Numbered from the stretch's first letter, positions 8,402 to 20,222 are shown. The stretch: 64,000 bases of DNA from Inquilinus ginsengisoli_A (GCF_031453975.1 NZ_JAVDPW010000012.1:143058-207057); one strand, 5' to 3'. The notes: generated by a model from the sequence alone, not told the origin. Numbers and translations: made by a program.

Positions 8402-9257
8402 CGGCCTCGATCCCGGCCTCGCCGACCGGATCGAGGCGGCGCTCGGGGTGCGGCCGGCGGCGGCCGAGCCGCTGCCCGGCGGGTCGACCGTCGCGGTGCT
8501 GCGGGTCGATCTCGCCGATGGCGGCCGCATCGTCGCCAAGGCGGGGCAGGGGGCGCTGGCCCTCGAGGCCTGGATGCTGGGCGAGCTGGCACAGCACTCC
8601 GCCCTGCCGCTGCCGGCGGTGCTGCATGCGGCCGAGGACCTGCTGCTGCTCGAGCATGTCGACCACGAGCCCGGGCCGCCGCCCCATGCGGCGCAGCTGC
8701 ACGCCGCCGAGCTGCTGGCGGCGCTGCACGCCGTGCCGTGGCCGACCTTCGGCTATGCCAGGGACACCTCGATCGGCAGGCTGCCCCAGCCGAACCCGCC
8801 CGGCGACCGCTGGGTGCCGTTCTTCCGCGACCACCGCCTGCTGCACATGGCCCGCGCCGGCCACGCCGAGGGCACGGTCGATGCCGAGCTGCTGCGCCGC
8901 CTGGAAATCCTGGCCGGCCGGCTGGAGGATCTGCTGTCCGAACCGCGCCATCCCGCTTTGCTGCATGGCGACATCTGGACCGGCAACCTGCTGCACCGCG
9001 ACGGCCGAATCGCCGCTGTCATCGACCCCGCCATCTCCTGCGGCCATCCGGAGATGGAGCTGGCCTACCCGACCCTGTTCGGCACCTTCGACGAGGCCTT
9101 CTTCCGCCGCTATGACGAGGCCGCGCCGCTGGATCCCGGCTTCTGGGACGGCCGCCGGCCGATCTATTTGCTGTATCCCTTGCTGGTCCATGTCCGGTAC
9201 TGGGACCCGGCCTATGCCGAGCCGATCCGCCGGATTCTCGACCGCTACGGCGCCTGA
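8385..9257 (+). CDS. Fructosamine/ketosamine-3-kinase family protein
   Basis: A 290-residue aminoglycoside-phosphotransferase-fold kinase of the fructosamine-kinase branch. The catalytic loop LLHGDIWTGNLL has Asp196 and Asn201, and the metal-binding Asp214 lies in AVIDPAISCGHPEMELA, a stretch diagnostic of this branch rather than of antibiotic kinases. Family members phosphorylate ketoamines (Amadori products) on proteins or free amines; bacterial ones often prefer ribulosamines or erythrulosamines. The gene overlaps the GntR stop by 17 nt, so it is co-transcribed with the regulator. GTG 8394 is an alternative start. An LMW-PTP gene at 1385 brackets the other side of the locus. Confidence 0.88.
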   Translation: MRRVADGLDPGLADRIEAALGVRPAAAEPLPGGSTVAVLRVDLADGGRIVAKAGQGALALEAWMLGELAQHSALPLPAVLHAAEDLLLLEHVDHEPGPPPHAAQLHAAELLAALHAVPWPTFGYARDTSIGRLPQPNPPGDRWVPFFRDHRLLHMARAGHAEGTVDAELLRRLEILAGRLEDLLSEPRHPALLHGDIWTGNLLHRDGRIAAVIDPAISCGHPEMELAYPTLFGTFDEAFFRRYDEAAPLDPGFWDGRRPIYLLYPLLVHVRYWDPAYAEPIRRILDRYGA

Positions 9258-9408
9258 TCGCGGCCGCTAACCCCCCGAAACGTCTTACGATTCATTGAGA
9301 TTGTAACGGTGCATTTTCTTCTCCATAGTCGCGCCAATCCGGCGTGTGACGCGGAGCTTGAACAGAGAAACGCCCTCGGTCTAAACGGCGAAGCGAACAG
9401 ATGAGGTC

Positions 9409-9448
9409 GACCATCCCCGGGTGGTCTGTTGACCGTCGCGGGATGGTC
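9409..9448 (+). promoter_or_regulatory. Inverted repeats in the livH leader
   Basis: GACCATCCC at 9409-9417 is exactly complementary to GGGATGGTC at 9440-9448. An intervening CGGGTGGTC at 9418-9426 could pair with the first arm instead, with one mismatch. The alternatives lie 24-63 nt before the LivH start. The 214-bp gap 9258-9471 holds no gene. A regulatory role is only a suggestion. Confidence 0.4.
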
Positions 9449-9471
9449 TGTGGAGGCAAATCGGCGCGAGC

Positions 9472-10392
9472 ATGGAATATTTCCTGCAGCAGCTCATCAA
9501 TGGGCTGACGCTGGGCGCGATCTACGGTCTGATCGCGATCGGCTATACGATGGTGTACGGCATCATCGGCATGATCAATTTCGCCCATGGCGAGATCTAT
9601 ATGATCGGCGCATTCATCGCGGTGATCGGCTTCGTCGTGCTGGGCGCCTTCGGCGTGCCCGGCGTGTCGGTGGCCCTGGCCCTGGCGATCGTGCTGATCA
9701 TCTCGGTGGTGGTCACGGCGGCCTATGGCTGGACGATCGAGCGGCTGGCCTACCGGCCGCTGCGCGGCTCGACCCGGCTGGCGCCGCTGATCTCGGCGAT
9801 CGGCATGTCGATCTTCCTTCAGAACTACGTCCAGCTGCTGCAGGGCGCGCGGCGCAAGCCGGTGCCGCCACAGATCCCGGGCGGGTTCCAGCTGACCTCC
9901 GGCGGCGGCTTCGACGTCAGCTTGTCCTATCTCCAGATCATCATCGTCGTCCTGACCCTGGTGCTGATGCTGGGCCTGACCTGGGTGATCAACCGCACCT
10001 CGCTCGGCCGGCAGCAGCGCGCCTGCGCCCAGGACCGCACCATGGCGGCGCTGATCGGGGTCGATGTCGGCCGCACCATCTCGACCACCTTCGTCATCGG
10101 CGCGGCGCTGGCCGCCGTGGCCGGCGTGATGGTGACGCTGTACTACGGCGTGATCGACTTCTACATCGGCTTCCTCGCCGGCATCAAAGCCTTCACCGCC
10201 GCGGTGCTGGGCGGCATCGGGTCGCTGCCGGGCGCGATGCTCGGCGGCATCCTGATCGGCCTGATCGAGGCCTTCTGGTCGGGCTACTTCTCGTCGGAAT
10301 ACAAGGATGTCGCCGCCTTCACCATCCTGGTGCTGGTGCTGATCTTCCGACCGTCCGGCCTGCTCGGCCGCCCCGACATCGAGAAGGTCTGA
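9472..10392 (+). CDS. livH: Branched-chain amino-acid ABC transporter permease LivH
   Basis: A 306-residue inner-membrane permease with about eight hydrophobic segments. Family landmarks are the N-terminal LINGLTLGAIYGLIAIGYTM and NFAHGEIYMIGAF, RACAQDRTMAALIGVDV (EAA-like loop) and the C-terminal GGIGSLPGAMLGGILIGLIE. Length is normal. It is the first gene of a six-gene operon and is separated by only 4 nt from LivM. The transporter imports hydrophobic amino acids or related amides. In alphaproteobacteria several paralogous Liv systems exist, so the exact solute is not certain. Confidence 0.95.
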   Translation: MEYFLQQLINGLTLGAIYGLIAIGYTMVYGIIGMINFAHGEIYMIGAFIAVIGFVVLGAFGVPGVSVALALAIVLIISVVVTAAYGWTIERLAYRPLRGSTRLAPLISAIGMSIFLQNYVQLLQGARRKPVPPQIPGGFQLTSGGGFDVSLSYLQIIIVVLTLVLMLGLTWVINRTSLGRQQRACAQDRTMAALIGVDVGRTISTTFVIGAALAAVAGVMVTLYYGVIDFYIGFLAGIKAFTAAVLGGIGSLPGAMLGGILIGLIEAFWSGYFSSEYKDVAAFTILVLVLIFRPSGLLGRPDIEKV

Positions 10393-10396
10393 CATC

Positions 10397-11938
10397 ATGG
10401 CCACGCTTGTCCAGGCCGAGGCGGCCGCCCCCCGCGGCCTCGACCTCGTCGCCATGGCGAAGGAGGCGGGGGTCACCGCCCTGATCGCCCTGGTGCTGAC
10501 CGCCCCCCTGATCGGCATCCGCACCGTGGAGCAGAGCGGGTCGCTCGGCTTCGAGACCGACTTCACCGCCGTGGCCATCGCCGTGGCGCTGGTCTTCGTC
10601 GGCCGCATCGGCATCATCCTGAACCGCGAAGGCATCGCCCGGCCGGTGCTGTGGCTCAGCCTGCTGTTCCTGGTGGTGTTCCCGCTGCCGGTGATCTACG
10701 AGCTGCTGCGCTCCGGCTTCACCCTGTTCGGAGTGCAGGTGCCGCTCGACCTGCCGCCGCTGCCGGTGCTGGACTTCCACTCCATCCCGCTGCTGGTGAT
10801 CGGCACGCTCGGCTCGATGTGGCTGGCGCTGCAGGCGCTGCTGGTGCAGCGGCGCCACCGCTCCAGCCTGTCGCGGCAGGAACGCGACCGGGCGATGGAC
10901 AAGATCGGGGCGAAGGTGCAGCGCGCCACCGTCTTCGTCGGCCCCATCCTGGTGCTGCTGGCGGTGGTCTTCCCGTTCACCGACCTTGCCACCCGCGCGA
11001 CGCTCGGCGTCGCCACCATCGTGCTGATCTACATCATGCTGGGCTGGGGGCTGAACATCATCGTCGGCCTCGCCGGGCTGCTCGACCTCGGCTATGTCGC
11101 CTTCTACGCCGTCGGCGCCTATTCCTACGCCCTGCTGTCGACCACCTTCGGCCTCAGCTTCTGGATCTGCCTGCCGCTGGCCGGGGTGTTCGCCGCCTGC
11201 TTCGGCCTGATCCTCGGCTATCCCGTGCTGCGGCTGCGCGGCGACTATTTCGCGATCGTCACGCTGGGCTTCGGCGAGATCATCCGCATCATCCTGATCA
11301 ACTGGGCGCCGGTGACCGGCGGGCCGAACGGGATCAACAACATCCCGCGGCCCAGCTTCTTCGGCTTCCCCTTCGACCGCAGCCCGCCGGAGGGCCAGAC
11401 CGCCTTCCACCAGCTGTTCGGCCTCGAGTACAGCCCAACCCACCGGATCGTCTTCCTGTACCTGCTGATCCTGGCCCTGGCGCTCCTGGTCAACTTCATC
11501 AGCACCCGGCTGCGGCGCCTGCCGCTGGGCCGGGCGTGGGAGGCGATCCGCGAGGACGACATCGCCTGCCAGTCGCTCGGCATCAACCGCACCAACCTGA
11601 AGCTGGCGGCCTTCGCCACCTCGGCGATGTGCGGCGGCTTCGCCGGCAGCTTCTTCGCGACCTACCAGGGCTTCATCAGCCCGGAGAGCTTCTCCTTCAT
11701 CGAATCCGCCATCATCCTGGCCATCGTCGTGCTCGGCGGCATGGGCAGCCAGCTCGGCATCGTCGTCGCCGCCTGCCTGATCATCGGCCTGCCCGAGGCG
11801 TTCCGCGGCCTCGACCTGTACCGCATGCTGGTGTTCGGCCTGTGCATGGTCGGCATCATGGTGTGGCGGCCGCGCGGCCTCCTGGCCCATCGCGACCCGA
11901 CCATCCTGCTGAACCGCAAGAAGGGAGCCTCGTCATGA
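10397..11938 (+). CDS. livM: Branched-chain amino-acid ABC transporter permease LivM
   Basis: A 513-residue membrane subunit. The conserved LivM core begins near residue 190 (IYIMLGWGLNIIVGLAGLLD) and includes GYVAFYAVGAYSYALL, the loop RAWEAIREDDIACQSLGINR that contacts the ATPases, and a C-terminal WRPRGLLAHR. The 150-190-residue N-terminal extension contains extra hydrophobic segments, as in the longer form of LivM common in alphaproteobacteria. It follows LivH closely, and its stop overlaps the LivG start (ATGA), indicating translational coupling. Confidence 0.95.
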   Translation: MATLVQAEAAAPRGLDLVAMAKEAGVTALIALVLTAPLIGIRTVEQSGSLGFETDFTAVAIAVALVFVGRIGIILNREGIARPVLWLSLLFLVVFPLPVIYELLRSGFTLFGVQVPLDLPPLPVLDFHSIPLLVIGTLGSMWLALQALLVQRRHRSSLSRQERDRAMDKIGAKVQRATVFVGPILVLLAVVFPFTDLATRATLGVATIVLIYIMLGWGLNIIVGLAGLLDLGYVAFYAVGAYSYALLSTTFGLSFWICLPLAGVFAACFGLILGYPVLRLRGDYFAIVTLGFGEIIRIILINWAPVTGGPNGINNIPRPSFFGFPFDRSPPEGQTAFHQLFGLEYSPTHRIVFLYLLILALALLVNFISTRLRRLPLGRAWEAIREDDIACQSLGINRTNLKLAAFATSAMCGGFAGSFFATYQGFISPESFSFIESAIILAIVVLGGMGSQLGIVVAACLIIGLPEAFRGLDLYRMLVFGLCMVGIMVWRPRGLLAHRDPTILLNRKKGASS

Positions 11939-12800
11939 CCCTTCTGACCATCGAGCGCATCTCGATGCGCTTCGGCGGCCTGGTCGCCATCGACAACGTG
12001 TCCTTCGACATCCGCGCCGGCGACATCACCGCGGTGATCGGGCCGAACGGCGCCGGCAAGACCACGCTGTTCAACTGCATCACCGGCTTCTACAAGCCGA
12101 CCGCCGGGCGGATGACCCTGCGCGCCGAGGACGGCCGCGAGTTCCTGCTCGAGCAGATCCCCGGCTACCGCATCGCCAAGGAGGCGCGGGTCGCCCGCAC
12201 CTTCCAGAACATCCGGCTGTTCGCCGGCATGAGCGTGCTGGAGAATCTGATGGTGGCCCAGCACAACCGGCTGATGAAGGCCTCGGCCTTCTCCTTCGCC
12301 GGGCTGTTCGGCCTGCCGGGCTTCCGCCGGGCGGAGCGCGAGGCGGTGGACAAGGCGAAGTTCTGGCTCGACAAGCTCGGCCTGACCGCCCAGGCCGACG
12401 ATTCCGCCGGCAGCCTGCCCTATGGCGGCCAGCGCCGGCTGGAGATCGCGCGGGCAATGTGCATCGACCCGGTGATCCTGTGCCTGGACGAACCGGCCGC
12501 CGGCCTCAACCCGCGGGAATCGCAGGAGCTGAACGGCCTCCTGCGCGCCATCCGCGACGAGCACAACACCAGCGTGCTGCTGATCGAGCACGACATGAGC
12601 GTCGTCATGCAGATTTCCGACCACATCGTGGTGCTCGACCACGGCAAGAAGATCGCCGACGGCACGCCGGACCAGATCCGCAGCGACGAGACGGTGATCC
12701 GCGCCTATCTCGGCGAGCCGGAGGAGGAAGACCTGCCGCCGGAGATCGCCGCCGATGTGGCTGCCGTGACCGGGGCCGCCGCCACCGGGGAGGTGCGGCG

Positions 12801-12804
<4 letters not shown>
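11935..12804 (+). CDS. livG: Branched-chain amino-acid ABC transporter ATPase LivG
   Basis: A 289-residue ABC ATPase. Walker A GPNGAGKTT is at residues 36-44, the Q-loop lies near ARTFQNIRLF, the signature region is LPYGGQRRLEIARAM (YGGQR in place of the common SGGQ, as usual in LivG), and Walker B is VILCLDEPAAGLNP. The H-loop is LLIEHDMS. It starts at ATG 11935 overlapping the LivM stop, and its own stop overlaps the LivF start. The C-terminal acidic/alanine tail after position 260 is longer than in E. coli LivG. Confidence 0.95.
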
Positions 12805-13514
<710 letters not shown>

Positions 13515-13524
13515 GGAGATCGCC

Positions 13525-13878
13525 ATGGAACAGATCCTCGGCAGCTCCATCGGCGACTTCATCTTCGTCAGCCTGATCCTCGGCGGCGGGGCCGGGTTCC
13601 TGACCGGCCAGGGCCAGGCCCAGGGCTGGGCAAAGGGGCGCAAGGTCATCCCCTTCGTGATCCTGATCGCCTGCGCCACCCGGTTCCTGCACTACGCCCT
13701 GTTCGGCGGAACGCTCTTGTCGCCGACCGGCTTCATCATCGATCTTGTGTGGATCGGGGTGTGCGCGACGGTCGCCTTCCGGATGACCCGGGCGGCGAAG
13801 ATGGTCCGGCAGTATCCGTGGCTCTACGAGCGTGCCGGGCTGTTCGGCTGGCGCGACCGGCCGTCGGCCACACGGTAA
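13525..13878 (+). CDS. Small conserved membrane protein of the Liv operon (probably DUF6867)
   Basis: A 117-residue protein with about three hydrophobic segments (FIFVSLILGGGAGFLTGQG, KVIPFVILIACATRFLHYAL, FIIDLVWIGVCATVAFRMT) and a basic, aromatic C-terminus (MVRQYPWLYERAGLFGWRDR). It is preceded by GAGGAG and sits 10 nt after LivF and upstream of LivJ, so it is co-transcribed with the transporter. I associate it with the DUF6867 family seen next to alphaproteobacterial livF genes, from memory of the pattern. The function is unknown; an accessory or assembly role for the transporter is inference. Confidence 0.8.
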   Translation: MEQILGSSIGDFIFVSLILGGGAGFLTGQGQAQGWAKGRKVIPFVILIACATRFLHYALFGGTLLSPTGFIIDLVWIGVCATVAFRMTRAAKMVRQYPWLYERAGLFGWRDRPSATR

Positions 13879-13913
13879 GACGCCGGTCCCTCGGGGCCGG
13901 TGGAAAGCAAGGT

Positions 13914-13934
13914 CCGGCGGGAGCGTCCCGCCGG
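13914..13934 (+). promoter_or_regulatory. Stable hairpin before livJ without a U-run
   Basis: CCGGCGGGA, a GCG loop and TCCCGCCGG form a perfect 9-bp stem 25 nt upstream of the LivJ start. No T-tract follows, so it is not a terminator. It may stabilise the message for the abundant binding protein (inference). Confidence 0.4.
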
Positions 13935-13958
13935 GCGAAGAACTGGGAGAGCGATCTG

Positions 13959-15095
13959 ATGACGAGATTGAACCGAGTCCTCCTGGTCGGCGCGGCCCTG
14001 GCCGCTCTGGCGACGACTCCGGCCCTGGCCGATGTGAAGATCGGCCTCGGCGCGCCGCTGACCGGGCCGAACGCGTCCTTCGGCGAACAGATGAAGCGCG
14101 GCACCGATGCGGCGGTGAAGGCGCTGAACGACGCCGGCGGCGTCAACGGCCAGAAGATCACCGTGGTCTATGGCGACGATGCCTCCGACCCGCGCCAGGG
14201 CGTGGCCGCGGCGAACGAGCTGGTGGGCGAGGGCGTCGTGGCCGTGATCGGCCACTTCAACTCGTCGGTCTCGATCCCGGCCTCGGCGATCTATGCCGAG
14301 GAAGGCGTGGTCCAGATCACCCCGGCCTCGACCAACCCGCAGCTGACCGAACAGGGGCAGAAGACCACCTTCCGCACCTGCGGCCGCGACGACCAGCAGG
14401 GCGACGTCGCCGGCGCCTTCATCGCCGACAAGTACAAGGGCCGCAACGTCGCGATCCTCCAGGACCAGACCACCTACGGCAAGGGCCTGGCCGACGCCAC
14501 CAAGGCGGCGATGAACAAGGCCGGCCTGACCGAGAAGCTGTACGAGGGCATCACCGTCGGCGAGCGCGACTTCTCGGCCGTGGTGTCGAAGATGAAGCAG
14601 GCGAACATCGATGTGATCTATTTCGGCGGCCTGCACAACGAGGCCGGCCTGATCCTGCGCCAGGCGCGCGAGCAGGGGATGAACGCCCAGTTCATCTCGG
14701 GTGACGGCATCGTCACCCAGGAGTTCTGGGGCATCACCGGTGACGCCGGCAAGGGCGTGCTGATGACCTTCGGCGCCGACCAGCGCACCTCCCCGGCGGC
14801 CAAGGACGTGGTCGCCAAGTTCAAGGCCGACAACTACGAGCCCGAGGGCTACACCCTGTACAGCTACGCCGCGGTCCAGGCCTGGGCCGAGGCCGCGACC
14901 AAGGCGAAGAGCTTCGAGGGGCCGAAGGTCGCCCAGGCCCTGCATGACGGCACCGCGTACAAGACCGTGCTGGGCGAGCTGGCCTTCGACGCCAAGGGCG
15001 ACCGCGTCAAGACCGACTACGTCTTCTACATCTGGAACAGCGGCAAATACGCCGAAGCCACCCCGGGCGAACTGGCCAAGATCGGCGCGAAGTAA
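13959..15095 (+). CDS. livJ: Branched-chain amino-acid-binding protein LivJ/LivK type
   Basis: A 378-residue periplasmic binding protein with a Sec signal peptide (MTRLNRVLLVGAALAALATT, cleavage near PALA-DVKIG) followed by a Leu/Ile/Val-binding Peripla_BP_6 domain: KIGLGAPLTGPNASFGEQMK, VYGDDASDPRQGVAAANELV, the SSVSIPASAIYAEEGVVQIT loop and FFRTCGRDDQQG-like TFRTCGRDDQQGDVAG. It is the last gene of the liv operon and is followed by a strong terminator. ATG 13959 is chosen for the signal peptide; longer in-frame extensions run into the preceding gene. Confidence 0.94.
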   Translation: MTRLNRVLLVGAALAALATTPALADVKIGLGAPLTGPNASFGEQMKRGTDAAVKALNDAGGVNGQKITVVYGDDASDPRQGVAAANELVGEGVVAVIGHFNSSVSIPASAIYAEEGVVQITPASTNPQLTEQGQKTTFRTCGRDDQQGDVAGAFIADKYKGRNVAILQDQTTYGKGLADATKAAMNKAGLTEKLYEGITVGERDFSAVVSKMKQANIDVIYFGGLHNEAGLILRQAREQGMNAQFISGDGIVTQEFWGITGDAGKGVLMTFGADQRTSPAAKDVVAKFKADNYEPEGYTLYSYAAVQAWAEAATKAKSFEGPKVAQALHDGTAYKTVLGELAFDAKGDRVKTDYVFYIWNSGKYAEATPGELAKIGAK

Positions 15096-15123
15096 GACTT
15101 AAGTCGAGTTTTCTGCCCTTCTG

Positions 15124-15155
15124 CGGCCCGGCGGAGCGATCCGCCGGGCCGTTTC
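15124..15155 (+). terminator. Rho-independent terminator of the liv operon
   Basis: A perfect 12-bp stem, CGGCCCGGCGGA / TCCGCCGGGCCG, with a GCGA loop and followed by TTTCT, ends the liv operon 28 bp after the livJ stop. Confidence 0.85.
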
Positions 15156-15234
15156 TATGTCATATGATTGATCGGCGCGCCGTTCCGTGCTGTAACGGAT
15201 TTGAGATATCGCAGTGCAGCAAAGAGGCCAGCCG

Positions 15235-17715
<2,481 letters not shown>

Positions 17716-17756
17716 GCGACGCGTTACTGATGGGACTTTTTCAGAATTCCCAACCT

Positions 17757-17844
17757 CGTCATTGCGAGCGTAGCGAAGCAATCCATCGGGCAGCTTGTGC
17801 AGGCCGATGGATTGCTTCGTCGGCTTCGCCTCCTCGCAATGACG
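17757..17844. repeat. CGTCATTGCGAG-type dispersed palindrome
   Basis: An 88-bp imperfect inverted repeat whose outer arms are CGTCATTGCGAG and CTCGCAATGACG and whose inner arms are GAAGCAATCCATCGG and CCGATGGATTGCTTC. This is a well-known type of intergenic repeat in many bacterial genomes. It lies between glgP and the YejA-like gene, so translation of that gene must start downstream of it. Confidence 0.85.
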
Positions 17845-17925
17845 GCTGGGGATATCGCCCTTGCGTGGTGGGCGTCGGGCGCTGAGACTGCGGCCGTCCC
17901 CGAATCCGGCCATGGATCCGTCCGC

Positions 17926-19755
17926 ATGCGCGCTGCCCGACCACTGCTCCGCCTCGCCGTCGCCGCCCTCCTGCTGGCCGGTTTCCTGCCGGCGACCGCC
18001 CGGGCGCAGGCCGGGGCGCCGGCGCAGGGCCCGGGCCTGGCTGCGCATGGCGATCCGAAATACCCGGCGGATTTCACCCATTTCGCCTATGCCAACCCCG
18101 ATGCGCCCAAGGGTGGGGAGCTGCGCCAGGCGGTGGTCGGCAGCTTCGACACGCTGAACGCCTTCATCATCGGCGGCCAGACCGACCAGGTCCGGCTGAT
18201 CGTGCCGCCCTACAACTTCGCCAGTCTGATGACGCGCGGCTGGGACGAGCCCTTCACCCTCTACCCCTATGTCGCGGACCGGGTGGAGGTGTCGGACGAC
18301 CGGCTCACGGTCATCTTCCACCTCAACCCCAAGGCGGTGTTCCATGACGGCACGCCGCTGACCGCCGACGACGTGATCTTCAGCTGGCAGACCCAGGGCA
18401 CCAAGGGCCGGCCCAACACCCGCAGCCTCTACGAGGAGATGGCGGGGATCGACCGGGTCGACGACCGCACCGTGCGGTTCCGCTTCAAGCCGGGCATCGC
18501 GCGCGAGGACCCGCTGGTCGTCGCCCTGCAGCCGATCCTCAGCAAGGCCTGGTACACGGCGCATGCGTTCGACCAGCCCAGCCTCGACCCGCCGCTCGGC
18601 GCCGGCCCCTACACCATCGGCGCGGTCGATGCCGGGCGCAGCATCACCCTGAACCGGGTGAAGGACTGGTGGGGCGAAAACCTGCCGGCGATGAAGGGCC
18701 TCTACAATTTCGACCGGATGCGCTTCGACTTCTACCTCGACGCCGACACCGCGCTGGAGGCGTTCAAGGCCGGGGCTTACAACTGGCGGCGCGAGCTCAG
18801 CGCCGAGAAATGGACCGACGGCAACTACGACTTCCCGGCGGTCCAGGACGGACGGGTGACGCTGCTGACCCTGCCGCAATACCGGTCGGTCGGCATGATG
18901 GGCTTCGCCATGAACACCCGCCGGCCGATCTTCGCCGATCCGCGGGTGCGGCGGGCGCTGGTCCTGGCCTTCGATTTCGACTGGGTGAACAAGACCCTGC
19001 TGGGCGGCCAGTACAAGCGCGACGACAGCTTCTTCGCCAATTCGGCGCTGGCGGCCACCGACACCCCGAAGGGGGCGGAGCTGAAGCTGCTGGACCCGTT
19101 CCGCGCCCAGCTGCCGCCGCAGCTGTTCAGCGAGGCCTACACCCTTCCGGTCAGCGACGGCAGCGGCCGCAACCGGGAGAACCTGCGCGCCGCCCAGGCG
19201 CTGCTGGCCGAGGCCGGCTGGACCATCAAGGACAATGCGCTGGTCGATGCCGGCGGCGCGCCGTTCCGCTTCGAGATCCTGCTGCAGAACAAGAGCTACC
19301 AGCGCGTCGCCCTGGCCTATGCCGACCAGCTGCGCCGCCTCGGCATCCCGGCGTCGATCCGCCTGGTCGAGAGCGCGCAATACGCCAACCGGGTCGGAAG
19401 CTATGATTTCGACATGATCCTCAACACCTGGATCACCACCCTGTCCCCCGGCGTGGAGCAGTCGGGCTACTGGGGCAGCGGCTCGGCCGACGTGCCGGGC
19501 ACGCGCAACTATCCCGGGGTGAAGAGCCCGGTGGTCGACGCCATGATCAAGGCGGTCACCAGCGCGGACAGCCAGGAGGACCTGCAGACCGCGGTGCATG
19601 CGCTGGACCGCGTGCTGCTGTGGGGCAACTACGTGGTGCCGCTCTACTATCTCGACCGCGACTACATCGCCTATTGGGGCGATCTCGGCCGCGTCACCAC
19701 CGTCAACCCGACCTACGGCACCGTGCTCGAATCCTGGTGGTCGAACGCGAAGTAG
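17926..19755 (+). CDS. Periplasmic oligopeptide-binding protein, YejA-like (SBP family 5)
   Basis: A 609-residue family-5 solute-binding protein. A signal peptide (MRAARPLLRLAVAALLLAGF, cleavage near ARAQA) precedes the YejA-typical start of the mature domain, AAHGDPKYPADFTHFAYANP and DAPKGGELRQ. FHLNPKAVFHDGTPLTADDV and FDFDWVNKTLLGGQYKRDDS also match. Such proteins deliver peptides or related compounds to YejBEF-type transporters. No permease or ATPase genes are adjacent, so it is an orphan here or works with a distant transporter. The start is set by the signal peptide; the frame extends upstream through an intergenic repeat, which argues against longer starts. Confidence 0.92.
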   Translation: MRAARPLLRLAVAALLLAGFLPATARAQAGAPAQGPGLAAHGDPKYPADFTHFAYANPDAPKGGELRQAVVGSFDTLNAFIIGGQTDQVRLIVPPYNFASLMTRGWDEPFTLYPYVADRVEVSDDRLTVIFHLNPKAVFHDGTPLTADDVIFSWQTQGTKGRPNTRSLYEEMAGIDRVDDRTVRFRFKPGIAREDPLVVALQPILSKAWYTAHAFDQPSLDPPLGAGPYTIGAVDAGRSITLNRVKDWWGENLPAMKGLYNFDRMRFDFYLDADTALEAFKAGAYNWRRELSAEKWTDGNYDFPAVQDGRVTLLTLPQYRSVGMMGFAMNTRRPIFADPRVRRALVLAFDFDWVNKTLLGGQYKRDDSFFANSALAATDTPKGAELKLLDPFRAQLPPQLFSEAYTLPVSDGSGRNRENLRAAQALLAEAGWTIKDNALVDAGGAPFRFEILLQNKSYQRVALAYADQLRRLGIPASIRLVESAQYANRVGSYDFDMILNTWITTLSPGVEQSGYWGSGSADVPGTRNYPGVKSPVVDAMIKAVTSADSQEDLQTAVHALDRVLLWGNYVVPLYYLDRDYIAYWGDLGRVTTVNPTYGTVLESWWSNAK

Positions 19756-19891
19756 GGGCTCGCGACCACCGTATGGCCCGTGCAATTAATGGCAATTGCT
19801 GGGAACCCAGTCCGCAACTATGGGTTTCCCAAGCGCCTGCAACCGGTGCTCGCCGATGCGGGATCGTCCGAAAAAGCCCAAGGAGCATTCC

Positions 19892-20203
19892 GTGAAGCGT
19901 ATTTTCCTCGCCGCCGCCGTGGCCTCGCTGCTGGCATCGCCTGCTTTTGCCGCCTGCACCGATGACGCCCAGGCCCAGGCGCAGAAGGTCATGACCCTGA
20001 GCCAGGCCCTTCAGGGCAAGACGACGGCCTCGAAGGACGAGCAGTGCTCGGCGATGAAGGACGTCATGGCCGAGACCAAGAAGCTGACCGACATCTACAA
20101 GGGCTGTCAGGCCGATCTGAAGCTGACGGACGACCAGCTGAAGCAGCTCGACCAGCAGGTCTCGACCGGCGACCAGGCCTACACCGCCCAGTGCGGCGGC
20201 TGA
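19892..20203 (+). CDS. Small secreted cysteine-containing helical protein
   Basis: A 103-residue protein starting at GTG 19892, which has AAGGAG at good spacing. The first 20 residues (VKRIFLAAAVASLLASPAFA) form a clear signal peptide with an AFA cleavage site. The mature 83 residues are rich in Lys, Gln and Asp, probably helical, and contain four cysteines (ACTDD, DEQCS, KGCQA, AQCGG) that could form two disulfides in the periplasm. No family was recognised. It has its own unit, closed by the strong terminator at 20223. Confidence 0.82.
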   Translation: MKRIFLAAAVASLLASPAFAACTDDAQAQAQKVMTLSQALQGKTTASKDEQCSAMKDVMAETKKLTDIYKGCQADLKLTDDQLKQLDQQVSTGDQAYTAQCGG

Positions 20204-20222
20204 TCCCCGCGACCCGGTGATG

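Noticed and set aside
8385..9257. Aminoglycoside resistance phosphotransferase
   Set aside because: The DPAISCGHPEMELA region is that of fructosamine kinases, not of antibiotic-modifying enzymes.
10319..11890. Long minus-strand open frame opposite livM
   Set aside because: The Gln/Asp/Glu/His-rich composition and lack of any motif mark it as an antisense shadow of livM.
13914..13934. Terminator between the small membrane protein and livJ
   Set aside because: The stem is strong but has no following T-tract, and a real terminator lies after livJ, so the operon reads through.
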